From: Natronobeatus ordinarius
Lineage (GTDB): Archaea; Halobacteriota; Halobacteria; Halobacteriales; Natrialbaceae
Assembly (NCBI RefSeq): GCF_024362485.1
Contig: NZ_CP101456.1
Location: forward strand, 4,011,091-4,075,090
DNA length: 64,000 bases
Reading direction: 5' to 3'
This document shows positions 8,359 to 16,829 of this stretch, one piece after another. The notes under the pieces were generated by a model. It ran no database searches, had not been told where the DNA came from, and saw only the letters and a list, made by a program, of their open reading frames with translations. The translations under genes and the position numbers were made by a program. Positions within the stretch are counted from its first letter, which is position 1, and each line of letters begins with the position of its first letter.

Positions 8359-8962
8359 GGCTCGCTATCCGATACTGGCTGATACGAGTTCCTTGATCGC
8401 GGTTGCGAACACCACTCAGTGGGAACTGCTGAAAGACGCGATCCACCTTACAACGACAAACGTCTGCAAGCACGAACTGCAAAACCACGTCAGCTCGAAC
8501 AAATACCCGCCTGAGGGCAGCCGTGAGCACTACTTAAAACAAGGAAGCCAACGTGTTCTTGAACATCTAGACGAGGATTCGTCGCCGTGGTCGTGCGTAA
8601 CTGTCGTTCCCCGCCCGCATGGGCCAGACGCAGGCGAGCAATCGCTCAAGCAGGAGCTTTCTGAGCATGCTTCTTCGTATCAGATCGTCTCGATTCTTGA
8701 CTCAGCTGCGAGACGGTCAATTCGGCGTCTCATTGAGGACAACGCGTACGACATCGACGTTGTGGGACCACCGTATCTCCTCTACATCCTGCTTGATAAC
8801 GACCTCATCGCAAAGCCTGAATTCTGCGAGGCAACCGTGGAGATGATTCGGACGGAAGGGTGGACCGGGTACGAAGTTGTGAAGAACGCGTGGACCAGTA
8901 TTCCCGTCGATTGTTCCGAAATCCTTGGCGGCGAATATGATGACGCTCTTCCACCAACCTGA
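8348..8962 (+). CDS. PIN-like domain protein, probable toxin
   Basis: A 204-aa protein. ILADTSSLIAVA at the N-terminus (Asp12-Thr13-Ser14) matches the first acidic site of PIN-domain ribonucleases, and KHEL at about residue 38 could provide the conserved Glu. A distal acidic region (IVSILDSAARR) could complete the metal site. At 204 aa it is longer than a typical VapC of about 130 aa, so it belongs to a larger PIN-like group. The start lies inside the upstream gene, so translation is coupled. Codon use is less GC-rich than in neighbours (for example ttaaaacaaggaagccaacg), a sign of acquisition. The substrate could be tRNA or mRNA; this is unproven. Confidence 0.6.
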   Translation: MASEARYPILADTSSLIAVANTTQWELLKDAIHLTTTNVCKHELQNHVSSNKYPPEGSREHYLKQGSQRVLEHLDEDSSPWSCVTVVPRPHGPDAGEQSLKQELSEHASSYQIVSILDSAARRSIRRLIEDNAYDIDVVGPPYLLYILLDNDLIAKPEFCEATVEMIRTEGWTGYEVVKNAWTSIPVDCSEILGGEYDDALPPT

Positions 8963-9016
8963 TCCGACAAACTGTGTTCCAGCTGACCAGTACAGAGCAA
9001 GCAGGCACCGGAGCAG

Positions 9017-9140
9017 CTATAGTACTCGTTGAAACGGTTTACACCCGGTCACAGCCGAGCGGGCAGCCTCGACCTCGTCGACGAGGCTGCCCGACAACGG
9101 TCGTGACCAGGTGTGCAATGACTTTCAACGGCTACTATAG
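9017..9140. mobile_element. 124-bp MITE-like element, copy 1
   Basis: The ends are imperfect terminal inverted repeats of about 20 bp (ctatagtactcgttgaaa against ctatagtagccgttgaaa). An internal pair gggcagcctcg / cgaggctgccc lies inside an outer ggtcac / gtgacc pair, so the whole unit can fold into a long hairpin. It has no coding capacity. A second copy with the same length lies at 9627-9750. No clear target duplication is visible. Confidence 0.75.
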
Positions 9141-9626
9141 TGATCACCAGGACACTGATTTTATGTAGCAGTATATAGTTTATACCGGAACGGGTGGCTG
9201 CTCGAGCCCGTCATCGACCGCTCGAGGAGTCGTCGCGTCGACGAGGAGTGCGTTCCAACCGTTGTGAGTACGATCGGGCTCAGCTGAGACCGAGACCCGT
9301 GAGAACGCCCTCGAGTGATACTGCCGGACCGGTTCACACATCGATCGCACGCGACCGGCCGTCGGATTCGCTGACGGCCGGTCACAGCGCGATCGAGTGG
9401 GGACTGACTGTTGTCCAGTAGTATGAACTAACCAGTTCTCGACGCCGCCCGTTGACCGTTCTCGCCGCAGTGGTATGCGAACGCGCGCACGGAGGGGAGG
9501 ACCGAGACCGAACGGAATCGATCCCGACTCACCCAGCCGACGGCGCGGACGAGCCCCACCGTCGCGGTCTGAACGTCGAGCGGCCACTCGTACTCGAGTG
9601 AGCCGCGACGTGTCGCCTCCGGACGG
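9141..9626. other. Gene-free spacer between the two MITE-like copies
   Basis: No supported gene. Short open frames on both strands lack a start signal or family motif. A perfect 11-bp inverted repeat (gaccggccgtc, 9353-9363, against 9373-9383, 9-nt loop) is the clearest structure. The minus-strand frame over 9180-9440 has haloarchaeal-like codon use and may be a gene remnant. Confidence 0.4.
9353..9383. repeat. Perfect 11-bp inverted repeat with 9-nt loop
   Basis: The arms gaccggccgtc and gacggccggtc flank ggattcgct. The repeat lies between the two MITE-like elements. It may be part of a decayed mobile element or a terminator hairpin. Confidence 0.6.
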
Positions 9627-9750
9627 CTATAGTGCTCGTTGAAACGAGTTACCCCCGGTCACAGCCGGGCGGGCAGCCTCGGCCTCGTCGGCGAGGCTGT
9701 CCGCCAACGGTCGTGACCGGGTGTGCAATGACGTTCAACGGTTACTATAC
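9627..9750. mobile_element. 124-bp MITE-like element, copy 2
   Basis: It has the same length and layout as the copy at 9017. It starts ctatagtgctcgttgaaa and ends ttcaacggttactatac, so the last base of the right end no longer matches. The internal hairpin is preserved with several compensating changes. The two copies differ at many positions, so they were not duplicated recently from each other. Confidence 0.75.
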
Positions 9751-10342
9751 CGAAGCGGCCAGTATACGGGTCGCGCGACCCACCCAGTCCGGCCGACGCC
9801 GGGAGCAACCGGGGCCGTGAACCTCGATCGGGCAGCGAAACGTCCGATGGCGAGACGCCTACCAGGCGAGAGGCGTGCAGCGACGCGAGTGAGCTGGTCA
9901 GCCAGCACGCGAGCGTGCGGTCCGAAGTCGGAGGTTGCGTCCCGAAGCCCAGGTGAGAAGCAGTCGCCTTGAAAGCACCTTGGCAGCCGTCACCCAACCA
10001 GGTTCGAGCGGTCTCGGGTCCTGACGAGCGACAGCCCGAACGAGCCGCCTCGAGCCCGGCCACCTGACGTCGCCGACGACCCCACCCCGATAAACCAAAT
10101 TCCACGATATAGAATCGGCGACTGGTGGTCGATCACGGCCGAAGTGACGAGTCCGTCGACATCGCGACTGAGAGCCGGTCCTCACGAAATCACACACCGG
10201 AACCCTCGAGGACGTCGGCTGCCTCGAGCGTTCGTCCGGTTGGCGTCTGACTGGTCGCTGGTGTCTTCGACCTGGCTACACGATGTTCGAAAACAGTCCT
10301 CGGTCAGTCACCGACCTCGAGTCCGTTCGTCGCGCTGGCCGT
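9751..10342. other. GC-rich gene-free region with several small hairpins
   Basis: No reading frame here has a convincing start, codon pattern or motif. Short inverted repeats occur (for example acgcct at 9855 with aggcgt at 9871, and cacgcgagcgtg near 9907). An AT-rich patch at about 10090-10115 (aaaccaaattccacgatata) could be a minus-strand promoter. A structured RNA on the minus strand is possible. The hallmark motifs of SRP RNA and RNase P RNA were looked for and not found. Confidence 0.35.
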
Positions 10343-11410
10343 TCACTCGAGTCGGTAGCGCAACAGTGCCGCGATCCCTCCCAGGTTCGACAGTTGCTGA
10401 CCGGGCGGGAACTCACTCGAGAAGACGGTCACCTCGCCGCCTTTCTGTTCGGCCGTGCGGACGATCTCGTCGACGTCGACGGTCCACTCGCCGTCAGGGC
10501 CGCGTTCCTGACGCAGGCGGTCGTCGAGTACGAGCAGGCGCTCGATGGCGCCGTACTCGGCGGCCTTCGCCACCTCTTCGGGACCGTAGGCGGCTTTCGC
10601 CCCCTCGGCGATGCGCCGAGTGAGTTCGTCGATGTCTTCGGCCTCGCTCTCGATCCGGGTCTCCTGCTGGACGTCCGCGACGGCCCCCCGTTTGAGGACC
10701 TCGTGGACGCCGCGGTCGCCGACGCTCGCCGTGTCGACCATCGTGACGAGGTCGGCGACCTCGGGCTCGTTCTGTTCTACGTACTTGTAGGCGTCCTGCT
10801 TCGTGAAGCCGGGGCCGGCGAGGATGATGGCGTCGACCTCGAGTCGTTTCAGGACCGTCGCGAGTTCGGCGAACAGCTCCGAGCGCTCGCGGGCGTACTC
10901 GCCTTTGCCCGTCGGCCCCGTGATGGTCGCCCGTTCCTCGGTGCCGTACTGGGCGACCGTGTGGACGTGGGCCTGCCCCTCTTCGACGGTGGCGATGGCG
11001 ACGTCGGGGCTCTCGGCGGCTTCCTCGGCCTCCTCGAGTCGCTCGCGCTGGTCGGGTTTCCACCACTTATCGATCGAGATCTCCTCGCGCTCTTCGACGT
11101 TGAGCGTGTGGTGGAAGCCGAGCTGATCCTCCCGGGAGCAGGCGACGATCTCGCCGCCTACCCGCAGCCGGTTGGCGAACTTGTGGAACTCGACCGTCTC
11201 GACGGCGATCGCGACCCACATGTGCTCGCGCTCGCCACCCGTATCGCGCATCTGGTCGTCGTTGCGCTGGATCCGCCGGGTGGTGTCGCCGGCGACGCGG
11301 TCGCCGGGCTCGAGGACGTACTGGAGGTGCCAGAGGTCGTCCAGGCTCTCGGGGACGACGGTGACGCGCTCGCGGCCACCCTCGAGCTGCTCCCGGCTCT
11401 TGATCTGCAT
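10343..11410 (-). CDS. pelA: mRNA surveillance protein pelota
   Basis: Pelota (Dom34), 355 aa, full length. It binds stalled ribosomes in the A site and works with aEF1A/ABCE1 to split them. The N-terminal Sm-like domain (about 1-130) contains [18 protein letters not shown] and the LRVGGE strand. The central eRF1-like domain (about 135-260) lacks the GGQ loop of release factors, as expected for pelota. The C-terminal domain (about 265-355) ends with [19 protein letters not shown], a strong pelota signature. The RqcH gene lies 246 bases further upstream on the same strand, so two steps of ribosome rescue are encoded side by side. Only a 31-aa plus-strand frame lies between them. Confidence 0.95.
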   Translation of the reverse strand: MQIKSREQLEGGRERVTVVPESLDDLWHLQYVLEPGDRVAGDTTRRIQRNDDQMRDTGGEREHMWVAIAVETVEFHKFANRLRVGGEIVACSREDQLGFHHTLNVEEREEISIDKWWKPDQRERLEEAEEAAESPDVAIATVEEGQAHVHTVAQYGTEERATITGPTGKGEYARERSELFAELATVLKRLEVDAIILAGPGFTKQDAYKYVEQNEPEVADLVTMVDTASVGDRGVHEVLKRGAVADVQQETRIESEAEDIDELTRRIAEGAKAAYGPEEVAKAAEYGAIERLLVLDDRLRQERGPDGEWTVDVDEIVRTAEQKGGEVTVFSSEFPPGQQLSNLGGIAALLRYRLE

Positions 11411-11528
11411 GGGAACTCGTTCACGGGGAGGCGGTAAGTGGGCTGCGATCGATCTGTCCGGGCCGGGTCGGCGTCACTCGAGCGACGGCTGAGGAATTAT
11501 TAAGTAACCGAGCTGTGAATAGAACTGC

Positions 11529-11624
11529 ATGATCCTGGACGCTCTCAAAGTCGCCATCGTGCTCTCGATATCGATTCTCGCCATCTTCGCCGCGATTCAC
11601 TGGGTGAACGTCACGCTCTTCTGA
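11529..11624 (+). CDS. Possible 31-aa single-span membrane microprotein
   Basis: A short frame opening with ATG. It reads MILDALKVAIVLSISILAIF and continues hydrophobic to IHWVNVTLF. Almost the whole peptide is one transmembrane helix with haloarchaeal codon choice. It lies in the gap between pelota and RqcH on the opposite strand. An AT-rich box (ttattaagtaa, about 11495-11505) lies at promoter distance for a leaderless start. No Shine-Dalgarno is visible. Small hydrophobic frames can arise by chance, so this needs expression or conservation evidence. Confidence 0.4.
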   Translation: MILDALKVAIVLSISILAIFAAIHWVNVTLF

Positions 11625-11656
11625 GGACGATCGGCGCGAGTCGACGCTCGCGACGG

Positions 11657-13771
11657 TCAGTCCTCGACGACCCGACTCCCGCCCGGCGGCAAGAAGTGCT
11701 GGATCTTGTCCGGGCTGGCGATCTTGCGAACGAACGACTCGTCCTCGAATCGCTCGCGCAGCCGCCGGTAGATCCGCTTGGCCGCGTCGGCCTGGGCGAA
11801 CCGACCGGGTTCGACCCGGATCGTCGTCACCGCAACCTCCTCGATCGCCGACGGGGGTCCGCCGACGACCTGCGTGGTGGGTTCACACTGGATGCCGACC
11901 GCGACGCCCACGGGCGTATCGTCGAAGTACGTCCGCTCACCCCGGATCGCGAAGCCACCTTTCTCGAGGTACTCGCCGCTTTCCGGCGTCTTCGTCACCT
12001 GGTCTGAATCCACCATGTAGACGTCGCCCGCGTAGCGGCCGTCCTTCCAGACCGAGGCGTAGGAGACGGCGAACTGGGCGGCTTCCTCGAGGCTCGAGTC
12101 GGGGATCTCGACGTCCGCGCTCGAGGGCTCGCTCGGGTCGGTCGCCTTGAGCACCGTGACGGGGCCGCCGTGAGCCTGCGTGTGAAACACCTTGTCGCCG
12201 CGCTCTAAATACTTCTTCACGAGTTCTTCGTTCTGGTCGGCGTTCCGGCCGCCGATGACGAGGAAGTCGTCGCTCGTGTGGAACCACCGGAAGCGTTCGT
12301 ACCACTCCTCGGTCCGGCGGACGGGGACGGAGGGTTCGGCGAGCCAGTCACGCTCCTCGTCCTCGTCCTCGTCGGCCTCATCCGGCTCGCCGTCGTCGGC
12401 CTCCCACTCGTCGCGGCGACGTTCGATCTCCGCCAGCTGCTCGCGGGTGTCCTCGATGGCGGCGAGGGCGCCCTCTTTCTTTTCGGCGACGCGTTTCGCC
12501 TCGGTGTAGAGCCGGTCGGCGTTCTTCTCGACGCCGTGGCGAGCCACCAGGTCGATTCGCTCGCCGTCGACGTCGACGGTCACCATCCCCTCGCTCCCGT
12601 CGACGGCGACGACCGCCTCGGCGGCCTCGATGCCGCGTTCTTTGCCCTCCTCGAACAGTGCCTCGATCTCCTCCCACGGGCGGTCCTGCTCGCGGGCGCG
12701 CTGGACCGTCGAGAGGATCTCGTCCACCAGCCCGTAGTTCGCGTACAGCAACTCGGCCCGTTCGCGTTCGGCCTCCGCCTGCTGTTCGAAGCCCTCGATC
12801 GCCCCCTCCTGCTGTGCGACGATCCGCTCGTGTTTGGCGATCTGCTCCTCGAAGTCCGGCCGCTGGGTGCCCGGCTCGGGCTCGCCGTCGTCCAGCTCGA
12901 GGCGGAAGAAGTAGTCGTCGAGCGCCGCGAGGAACGTGTCGGAGGGTTCGGCGGCGAGGTGAGCGTGTTCTTCGAGCGGGAACGGCGTGACGTCGACGAC
13001 CCGTCCCTCGGCGTCGTCGCCGTCCTCGAGGTAGAGCCGCGGCTCGACGTTGCCGTTTCGGACGTCGATCGCGAGGCGCTCGAGTGCCCCGTAGAGCCGG
13101 TCGTACACCTCCTCGTCCGCGTCGTCGATGTCGAGGGCCTTCTCGACGCCCGCCCGGGTGCACAGCTCCTCGGCGTAGAGCCCGCCGAGGTTGAGCTGGG
13201 TCGCGAGGGTTCGGACGACGTCGGTGTCCGACTCGTCCATGTGGTGATCGAACGCCTCCCGTGAGACCGACAGTGGGTCGAGACGGCTCTCTGGGAACTC
13301 GTATCGGGAGCCGGGCGCAACGGTTCGAGATTTCAGCCGAACCGTCTCGAGGGAGTCGATCACCTCGTACTCGCCGTTCGTGACGGCGACGTTCCCCTGG
13401 CCGAACAGTTCGACGATGAGTCTCGTCATCCCGTCCTCGCGGTCGAAGACGAACTCGAGGATGCGGTCGAACTCGTACTGCTCGACGCCGACGAAGTCGG
13501 CGCCCGACAGGCGGTTTCGAAGCATCATCGCGAACTGGGGTGGCCGGCCGGGTGCATCGGGGACGCGCTCGGGCGAGACCGTGTGGGCGCGCTTGACCTC
13601 GCCGACCTCGATCAGTACCTCGAGGCGGCCCCGGTCGAAGTCGCGCATCTTGAGCCGGAGGAGGTCGTCGCCGTAGAGGTAGGCCTTGTCGACTTTCGCC
13701 CCCTCGTAGGCCCCGAACTCCCGAACGAGGGCGGCGAGGTCGACGCTAGTGAGTTCCCGCTTCGGATCCAT
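11657..13771 (-). CDS. rqcH: Ribosome quality control protein RqcH (NFACT/NEMF family)
   Basis: A 704-aa NFACT-family protein. It binds peptidyl-tRNA on split large ribosomal subunits; bacterial RqcH adds alanine tails, and archaeal homologues are believed to act similarly. Order of domains: NFACT-N (about 1-220, beginning MDPKRELTSVDLAALVREF), helix-hairpin-helix region, a long charged coiled coil (about 380-530), then the NFACT-R domain (about 550-660) with RWFHTSDDFLVIGGRNADQN. The C-terminus ends IQHFLPPGGSRVVED. The start at 13771 is chosen because upstream in-frame sequence has no family similarity and MDPKRELT is the family N-terminus. Pelota lies immediately downstream in the same direction. 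Confidence 0.93.
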   Translation of the reverse strand: MDPKRELTSVDLAALVREFGAYEGAKVDKAYLYGDDLLRLKMRDFDRGRLEVLIEVGEVKRAHTVSPERVPDAPGRPPQFAMMLRNRLSGADFVGVEQYEFDRILEFVFDREDGMTRLIVELFGQGNVAVTNGEYEVIDSLETVRLKSRTVAPGSRYEFPESRLDPLSVSREAFDHHMDESDTDVVRTLATQLNLGGLYAEELCTRAGVEKALDIDDADEEVYDRLYGALERLAIDVRNGNVEPRLYLEDGDDAEGRVVDVTPFPLEEHAHLAAEPSDTFLAALDDYFFRLELDDGEPEPGTQRPDFEEQIAKHERIVAQQEGAIEGFEQQAEAERERAELLYANYGLVDEILSTVQRAREQDRPWEEIEALFEEGKERGIEAAEAVVAVDGSEGMVTVDVDGERIDLVARHGVEKNADRLYTEAKRVAEKKEGALAAIEDTREQLAEIERRRDEWEADDGEPDEADEDEDEERDWLAEPSVPVRRTEEWYERFRWFHTSDDFLVIGGRNADQNEELVKKYLERGDKVFHTQAHGGPVTVLKATDPSEPSSADVEIPDSSLEEAAQFAVSYASVWKDGRYAGDVYMVDSDQVTKTPESGEYLEKGGFAIRGERTYFDDTPVGVAVGIQCEPTTQVVGGPPSAIEEVAVTTIRVEPGRFAQADAAKRIYRRLRERFEDESFVRKIASPDKIQHFLPPGGSRVVED

Positions 13772-13942
13772 ACCACAACTGCCGGGCCCGGTCAAAAAGA
13801 CGTGTCGCTCCCGCTCGAGTCGGTGGCGGGCTCGATCCGCACCCGGGAAACCGGCTCGAGCGAGCGCACTCGTGGTCTTTATCCGTTCTCGCCCGTTGCA
13901 CAAACGCATGGAAACAGTCGTCGGTGCCGGGGGGGTCGTTCG

Positions 13943-14665
13943 ATGACCGCCGACATGTACGGACCGCCGAAGGACGACGACGACGCGGACTCGGAACCGG
14001 ACGACGACGTCCACCGGTTCGACTCGTTCGTCGATCGGTTAGAAGCGGCGGGTGGCCTCGACGTCCGCGCGCTGGTCGCCGAAGCCGCTCCCGACCTCGA
14101 TATCGAGGGCGTCGTCTTCCACTACCGCGGCGTCCGGGTGCCCGCCTACAACGGGATGTTCGTCCGCGAACCCGTCGGCTCGCGAGACGTCCCGGCGTTC
14201 AGCCTCGAGGTCGACGCCGTCGGCCCCCGGAGCACCTGGGCCGTGTTCGACGTGACGCTCGGCTGGGACTGGTACCTCGTCCAGACCGACGAGGCGGTCG
14301 TCCTCGCCTGGATGACCGACGAGGAGTTCGAGGCCGAGGAGGCCACGCAGTTCGACTCGAAACGCGAGGCGGTGGCCGCGGGCCAGTTCTCCTTCGGCCT
14401 CTTCCTCTACGGCGGGGAGTCCTGGGCCGAGCGCCTCGAGGTGATCCAGGCGACCGACTCGCCGGCGCTCGTCCAGCTGCCGGACGGACGGACGCTCGTT
14501 CCAGACAACCAGCCGGACTTCTACAGCCTCGTCGAGTCCTCGCCGGAGGCGTTCCGGGCGGGCGCTGGCGCACCCGACTACCTCGGCCTGCTCGAACTCG
14601 AGGTGTCGATCGACGCCGACGCGCCCGGAGACGGGGACGACGCGCCCGAGCCGGACGACGCCTGA
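13943..14665 (+). CDS. Conserved haloarchaeal protein of unknown function
   Basis: A 240-aa soluble, very acidic protein. I do not recognise the family. It has an acidic N-terminal tail (PPKDDDDADSEPDDD), then a compact domain with Trp-rich strands (LGWDWYLVQTDEAVVLAWM) and a Phe/Gly segment (GQFSFGLFLYGGESWAERL). The C-terminal tail is again acidic. There is no signal peptide or membrane segment. ATG 13943 is used; ATG 13955 (MYGPPKDD) is an alternative. It is divergent from rqcH with only 171 bases between them, so the two may share a promoter region. No function is proposed. Confidence 0.75.
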   Translation: MTADMYGPPKDDDDADSEPDDDVHRFDSFVDRLEAAGGLDVRALVAEAAPDLDIEGVVFHYRGVRVPAYNGMFVREPVGSRDVPAFSLEVDAVGPRSTWAVFDVTLGWDWYLVQTDEAVVLAWMTDEEFEAEEATQFDSKREAVAAGQFSFGLFLYGGESWAERLEVIQATDSPALVQLPDGRTLVPDNQPDFYSLVESSPEAFRAGAGAPDYLGLLELEVSIDADAPGDGDDAPEPDDA

Positions 14666-14686
14666 GACGGATCAGTATACCGTTTT

Positions 14687-14722
14687 ACCGGTGATCGCTG
14701 CCCTGTTCGAGCGATCACCGGT
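14687..14722. promoter_or_regulatory. Perfect 13-bp inverted repeat upstream of the ZIP transporter gene
   Basis: The arms accggtgatcgct (14687-14699) and agcgatcaccggt (14710-14722) are separated by 10 bases. The symmetry extends imperfectly outwards (cgttttaccgg against ccggtaacg). It lies 91 bases before the ZIP gene start and 21 bases after the preceding stop. It could be an operator for a metal-responsive repressor or a terminator hairpin. Confidence 0.5.
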
Positions 14723-14813
14723 AACGAAGTACAACAGACCGAATGAGTACGCCCGTTCACAGCGAGCGCGAAGCGGGCCGTAGCCTTTGACACTCGAGCG
14801 CGAAGCCACCGCC

Positions 14814-15638
14814 ATGGCCTCGCTCGGCGAGGTACTCCTCGTCGCCACGCTCGCGGGCTGTGCGACCGGCCTCGGCGCGCTGCCGACGCTCGTCACCGAC
14901 CGGGTCAGCCACCGCGTCTACGACGGCGCGATCGGGTTCGCCGGCGGCGTCATGGTCGGGGCCGCAGTGTTCGCGCTCGTCGTCCCCGGCCTCGAATTCG
15001 GCTCGCCATGGGAGGTCGTCGCCGGCGTCCTCGCAGGCGGCGCGTTTCTGCTCGCGGCGAACGCCCTGCTGCCGCACTTGCACCTCCGCTTCCGTGGCGA
15101 GGCCGCCGAGGGGACCATCGTCCTCGAGGACCCAGCCGAGAACCTCCCCACGCTCGAGGCGTCCCGCGAGGACGCCGACCGGACGGACGACCTCCGGCGG
15201 GCCGTCCTCGTCGGGAGCGCGGTGACGATCCACAACGTCCCCGAGGGACTGGCCGTCGGCATCGCCTTCGCCAGCGGCGAAACGGGACTCGGGTTCGCCA
15301 TCGCGACCGCCATCGCCGTCCAGAACGTCCCCGACGGCTTCGCGATGGCCGTCCCCGCCGCTCGAGCGGGCGTCTCACGGTCGAAGGTCGTCCTCTACAC
15401 GACCCTCTCGGGGGGCGTTCCGGAACCGGTCGCCGCCGCCGTCGGCTTCTCGCTCGTCGTCCTCGTCACCGGCCTCTTTCCGCTCGCCGCAGGCTTCGCC
15501 GCCGGCGCGATGATCGCCGTCGTCTTCCGGGAACTGGTGCCCTCGAGTCACGGCCACGGCTACGCCGACACGGCGACGGCGACGTTCGTCCTCGGCTTCT
15601 CGCTCATGCTCGTCGTCGACACCGTGCTCGCCGTGTGA
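14814..15638 (+). CDS. ZIP family metal transporter
   Basis: A 274-aa integral membrane protein with about eight hydrophobic helices and a short acidic loop (about 92-125) between helices 3 and 4. The metal-path motifs are HNVPEG at 140-145 and QNVPDG at 170-175 in consecutive helices, the diagnostic ZIP sequence. The family moves Zn2+, Fe2+ or Mn2+ into the cytosol; the ion cannot be told here. The start is ATG 14814 because the upstream in-frame extension is charged and unlike the family. A perfect inverted repeat upstream may regulate it. No other metal gene is adjacent. Confidence 0.9.
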   Translation: MASLGEVLLVATLAGCATGLGALPTLVTDRVSHRVYDGAIGFAGGVMVGAAVFALVVPGLEFGSPWEVVAGVLAGGAFLLAANALLPHLHLRFRGEAAEGTIVLEDPAENLPTLEASREDADRTDDLRRAVLVGSAVTIHNVPEGLAVGIAFASGETGLGFAIATAIAVQNVPDGFAMAVPAARAGVSRSKVVLYTTLSGGVPEPVAAAVGFSLVVLVTGLFPLAAGFAAGAMIAVVFRELVPSSHGHGYADTATATFVLGFSLMLVVDTVLAV

Positions 15639-15704
15639 CGTGACGTCGACACGGCGCTCGCCGGGTGAGGTGGCTTTTTACCGTCCTCGTGTGAACTCGA
15701 GGGC

Positions 15705-16478
15705 GTGACACTCGCAACGACGATTCGCGAACGGGAACCGGCCGTCGGCAACTGGCTCACCCTTCGGGATCCCGCCGTCGCCGAGATCAGCGCCGAACTC
15801 GGCTTCGACTTCGTGGTGCTGGACGTCGAGCACACGCCGAACAGCCTCGAGACGGTACTGGCGATGGCCCGCGGGATGGACGCCGCGGGGACCGACACCG
15901 AGGCGATCGTCCGCCTGCCGTGGAACGATCCCGTCGTGGTCAAGCGCGTCCTCGACGCCGGCGTCAGCGGCGTGATGGCGCCGATGGTCGGCACGGCCGA
16001 GGAAGCCGAGGCGCTCGTCGAGGCGACGCGTTACCCGCCCGAAGGAATCCGCGGCGTCGCCGGCGAGCGCGCCGCCCGGTACGGCCTCGACCTGCCCGAG
16101 TACGTCCGGGATGGCCCCGACCCGATCACCATCGCCCAGATCGAGACGCTCGAGGGCCTCGAGAACGTCGAAGCGATCGCCGCCGTCCCCGGCCTCGACG
16201 GGCTGTTCGTCGGCCCCGCGGACCTCTCGGCGAACCTCGGCGTCTTCGGCGAGTGGGACGACGAGGAGTTTCTGGCGGCCGTCGACCGGATCCTCGAGGC
16301 CGGCCACGCGGCCGAGACGGCCGTCTCGACGCTCGCGCTCTCCGAGGCGGACGTCGAGCGCTGGCTGGCCCGCGGCTTCGACTTCATGATGGTCGGGCTC
16401 GACGCGAACTACGTCGTCGACGGCAGCCAGCGGGCGAAGGCGGCGTTCGAGGCGGCACTCGAGGAGCGAGACGGCTGA
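15705..16478 (+). CDS. HpcH/HpaI aldolase family protein
   Basis: A 257-aa class II pyruvate aldolase. REPAVGNWLTLRDPAVAEI opens the family fold. His43 in DVEHTPNS is the catalytic base position. AQIETLEGLENV carries the metal-binding Glu, and GLDGLFVGPADLSANLG carries the metal-binding Asp and the phosphate/carboxylate loop. The family cleaves 4-hydroxy-2-oxo acids (such as 2,4-dihydroxyhept-2-enedioate or 2-keto-3-deoxy-rhamnonate) to pyruvate and an aldehyde. No aromatic-degradation neighbours are present, so the substrate is open. It starts with GTG; a T-run (15675-15679) before it may end the ZIP transcript. Confidence 0.88.
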   Translation: MTLATTIREREPAVGNWLTLRDPAVAEISAELGFDFVVLDVEHTPNSLETVLAMARGMDAAGTDTEAIVRLPWNDPVVVKRVLDAGVSGVMAPMVGTAEEAEALVEATRYPPEGIRGVAGERAARYGLDLPEYVRDGPDPITIAQIETLEGLENVEAIAAVPGLDGLFVGPADLSANLGVFGEWDDEEFLAAVDRILEAGHAAETAVSTLALSEADVERWLARGFDFMMVGLDANYVVDGSQRAKAAFEAALEERDG

Positions 16479-16514
16479 GCGAGGGTCGGTCGTCGCTCGA
16501 GCGACCGGGAGCTA

Positions 16515-16519
16515 TTTTT
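16515..16519 (+). terminator. Poly-T tract after the aldolase gene
   Basis: A run of five T lies 37 bases past the aldolase stop and before the Shine-Dalgarno of the next gene. Short T-tracts end transcription in archaea. The assignment is weak. Confidence 0.3.
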
Positions 16520-16541
16520 CTCGGCAGGAAGGAGGAGGGAT

Positions 16542-16748
16542 ATGCAACGCGTTCGCGCCGCCATCGGCGGCCTCGTGGTCTTCGTGGCGATCTTCGGCGG
16601 CTACGTGGTCGTCCGGACCCTGACCCGGCTCCTGTACGCGATCGTCTGGTTCACCGAGACGGTCGCGACGTTCGCGTTCGCGCTGGTCGTCGGCTACCTC
16701 GCCTACCGGATCTTCTGGGGCGTGAGCGACGATCCCCGCCGCCACTGA
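16542..16748 (+). CDS. Small membrane protein of unknown function
   Basis: A 68-aa protein with two hydrophobic helices (about 6-24 and 36-58) joined by a short loop containing Arg and Leu, and a charged tail (SDDPRRH). A strong purine-rich Shine-Dalgarno (ggaggaggga, 16531-16540) directly precedes the ATG, which supports a real gene despite its size. Codon use is haloarchaeal. I do not recognise the family. It may be co-transcribed with the following membrane protein. Confidence 0.65.
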   Translation: MQRVRAAIGGLVVFVAIFGGYVVVRTLTRLLYAIVWFTETVATFAFALVVGYLAYRIFWGVSDDPRRH

Positions 16749-16829
16749 GGACGACGACCTGATGGATCAGGTGCCCCCCTTAGTCCCGTCGGCGACCTAC
16801 TGATAGTCGATTCTCTTCCTGGAGAGTCG

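Noticed and set aside
9770..10100. SRP RNA or RNase P RNA considered
   Set aside because: The GGAA-loop/AGCA bulge of SRP helix 8 and the GAGGAAAGUC-type core of RNase P were not found on either strand.
9659..10105. Minus-strand frame of 148 codons
   Set aside because: It runs through the second MITE-like element and has Arg/Ser-rich, non-haloarchaeal composition without a family motif.
13772..14014. Upstream extension of the RqcH frame
   Set aside because: The extension is Val/Arg-rich, overlaps the start of the divergent gene and precedes the typical MDPKRELT start.
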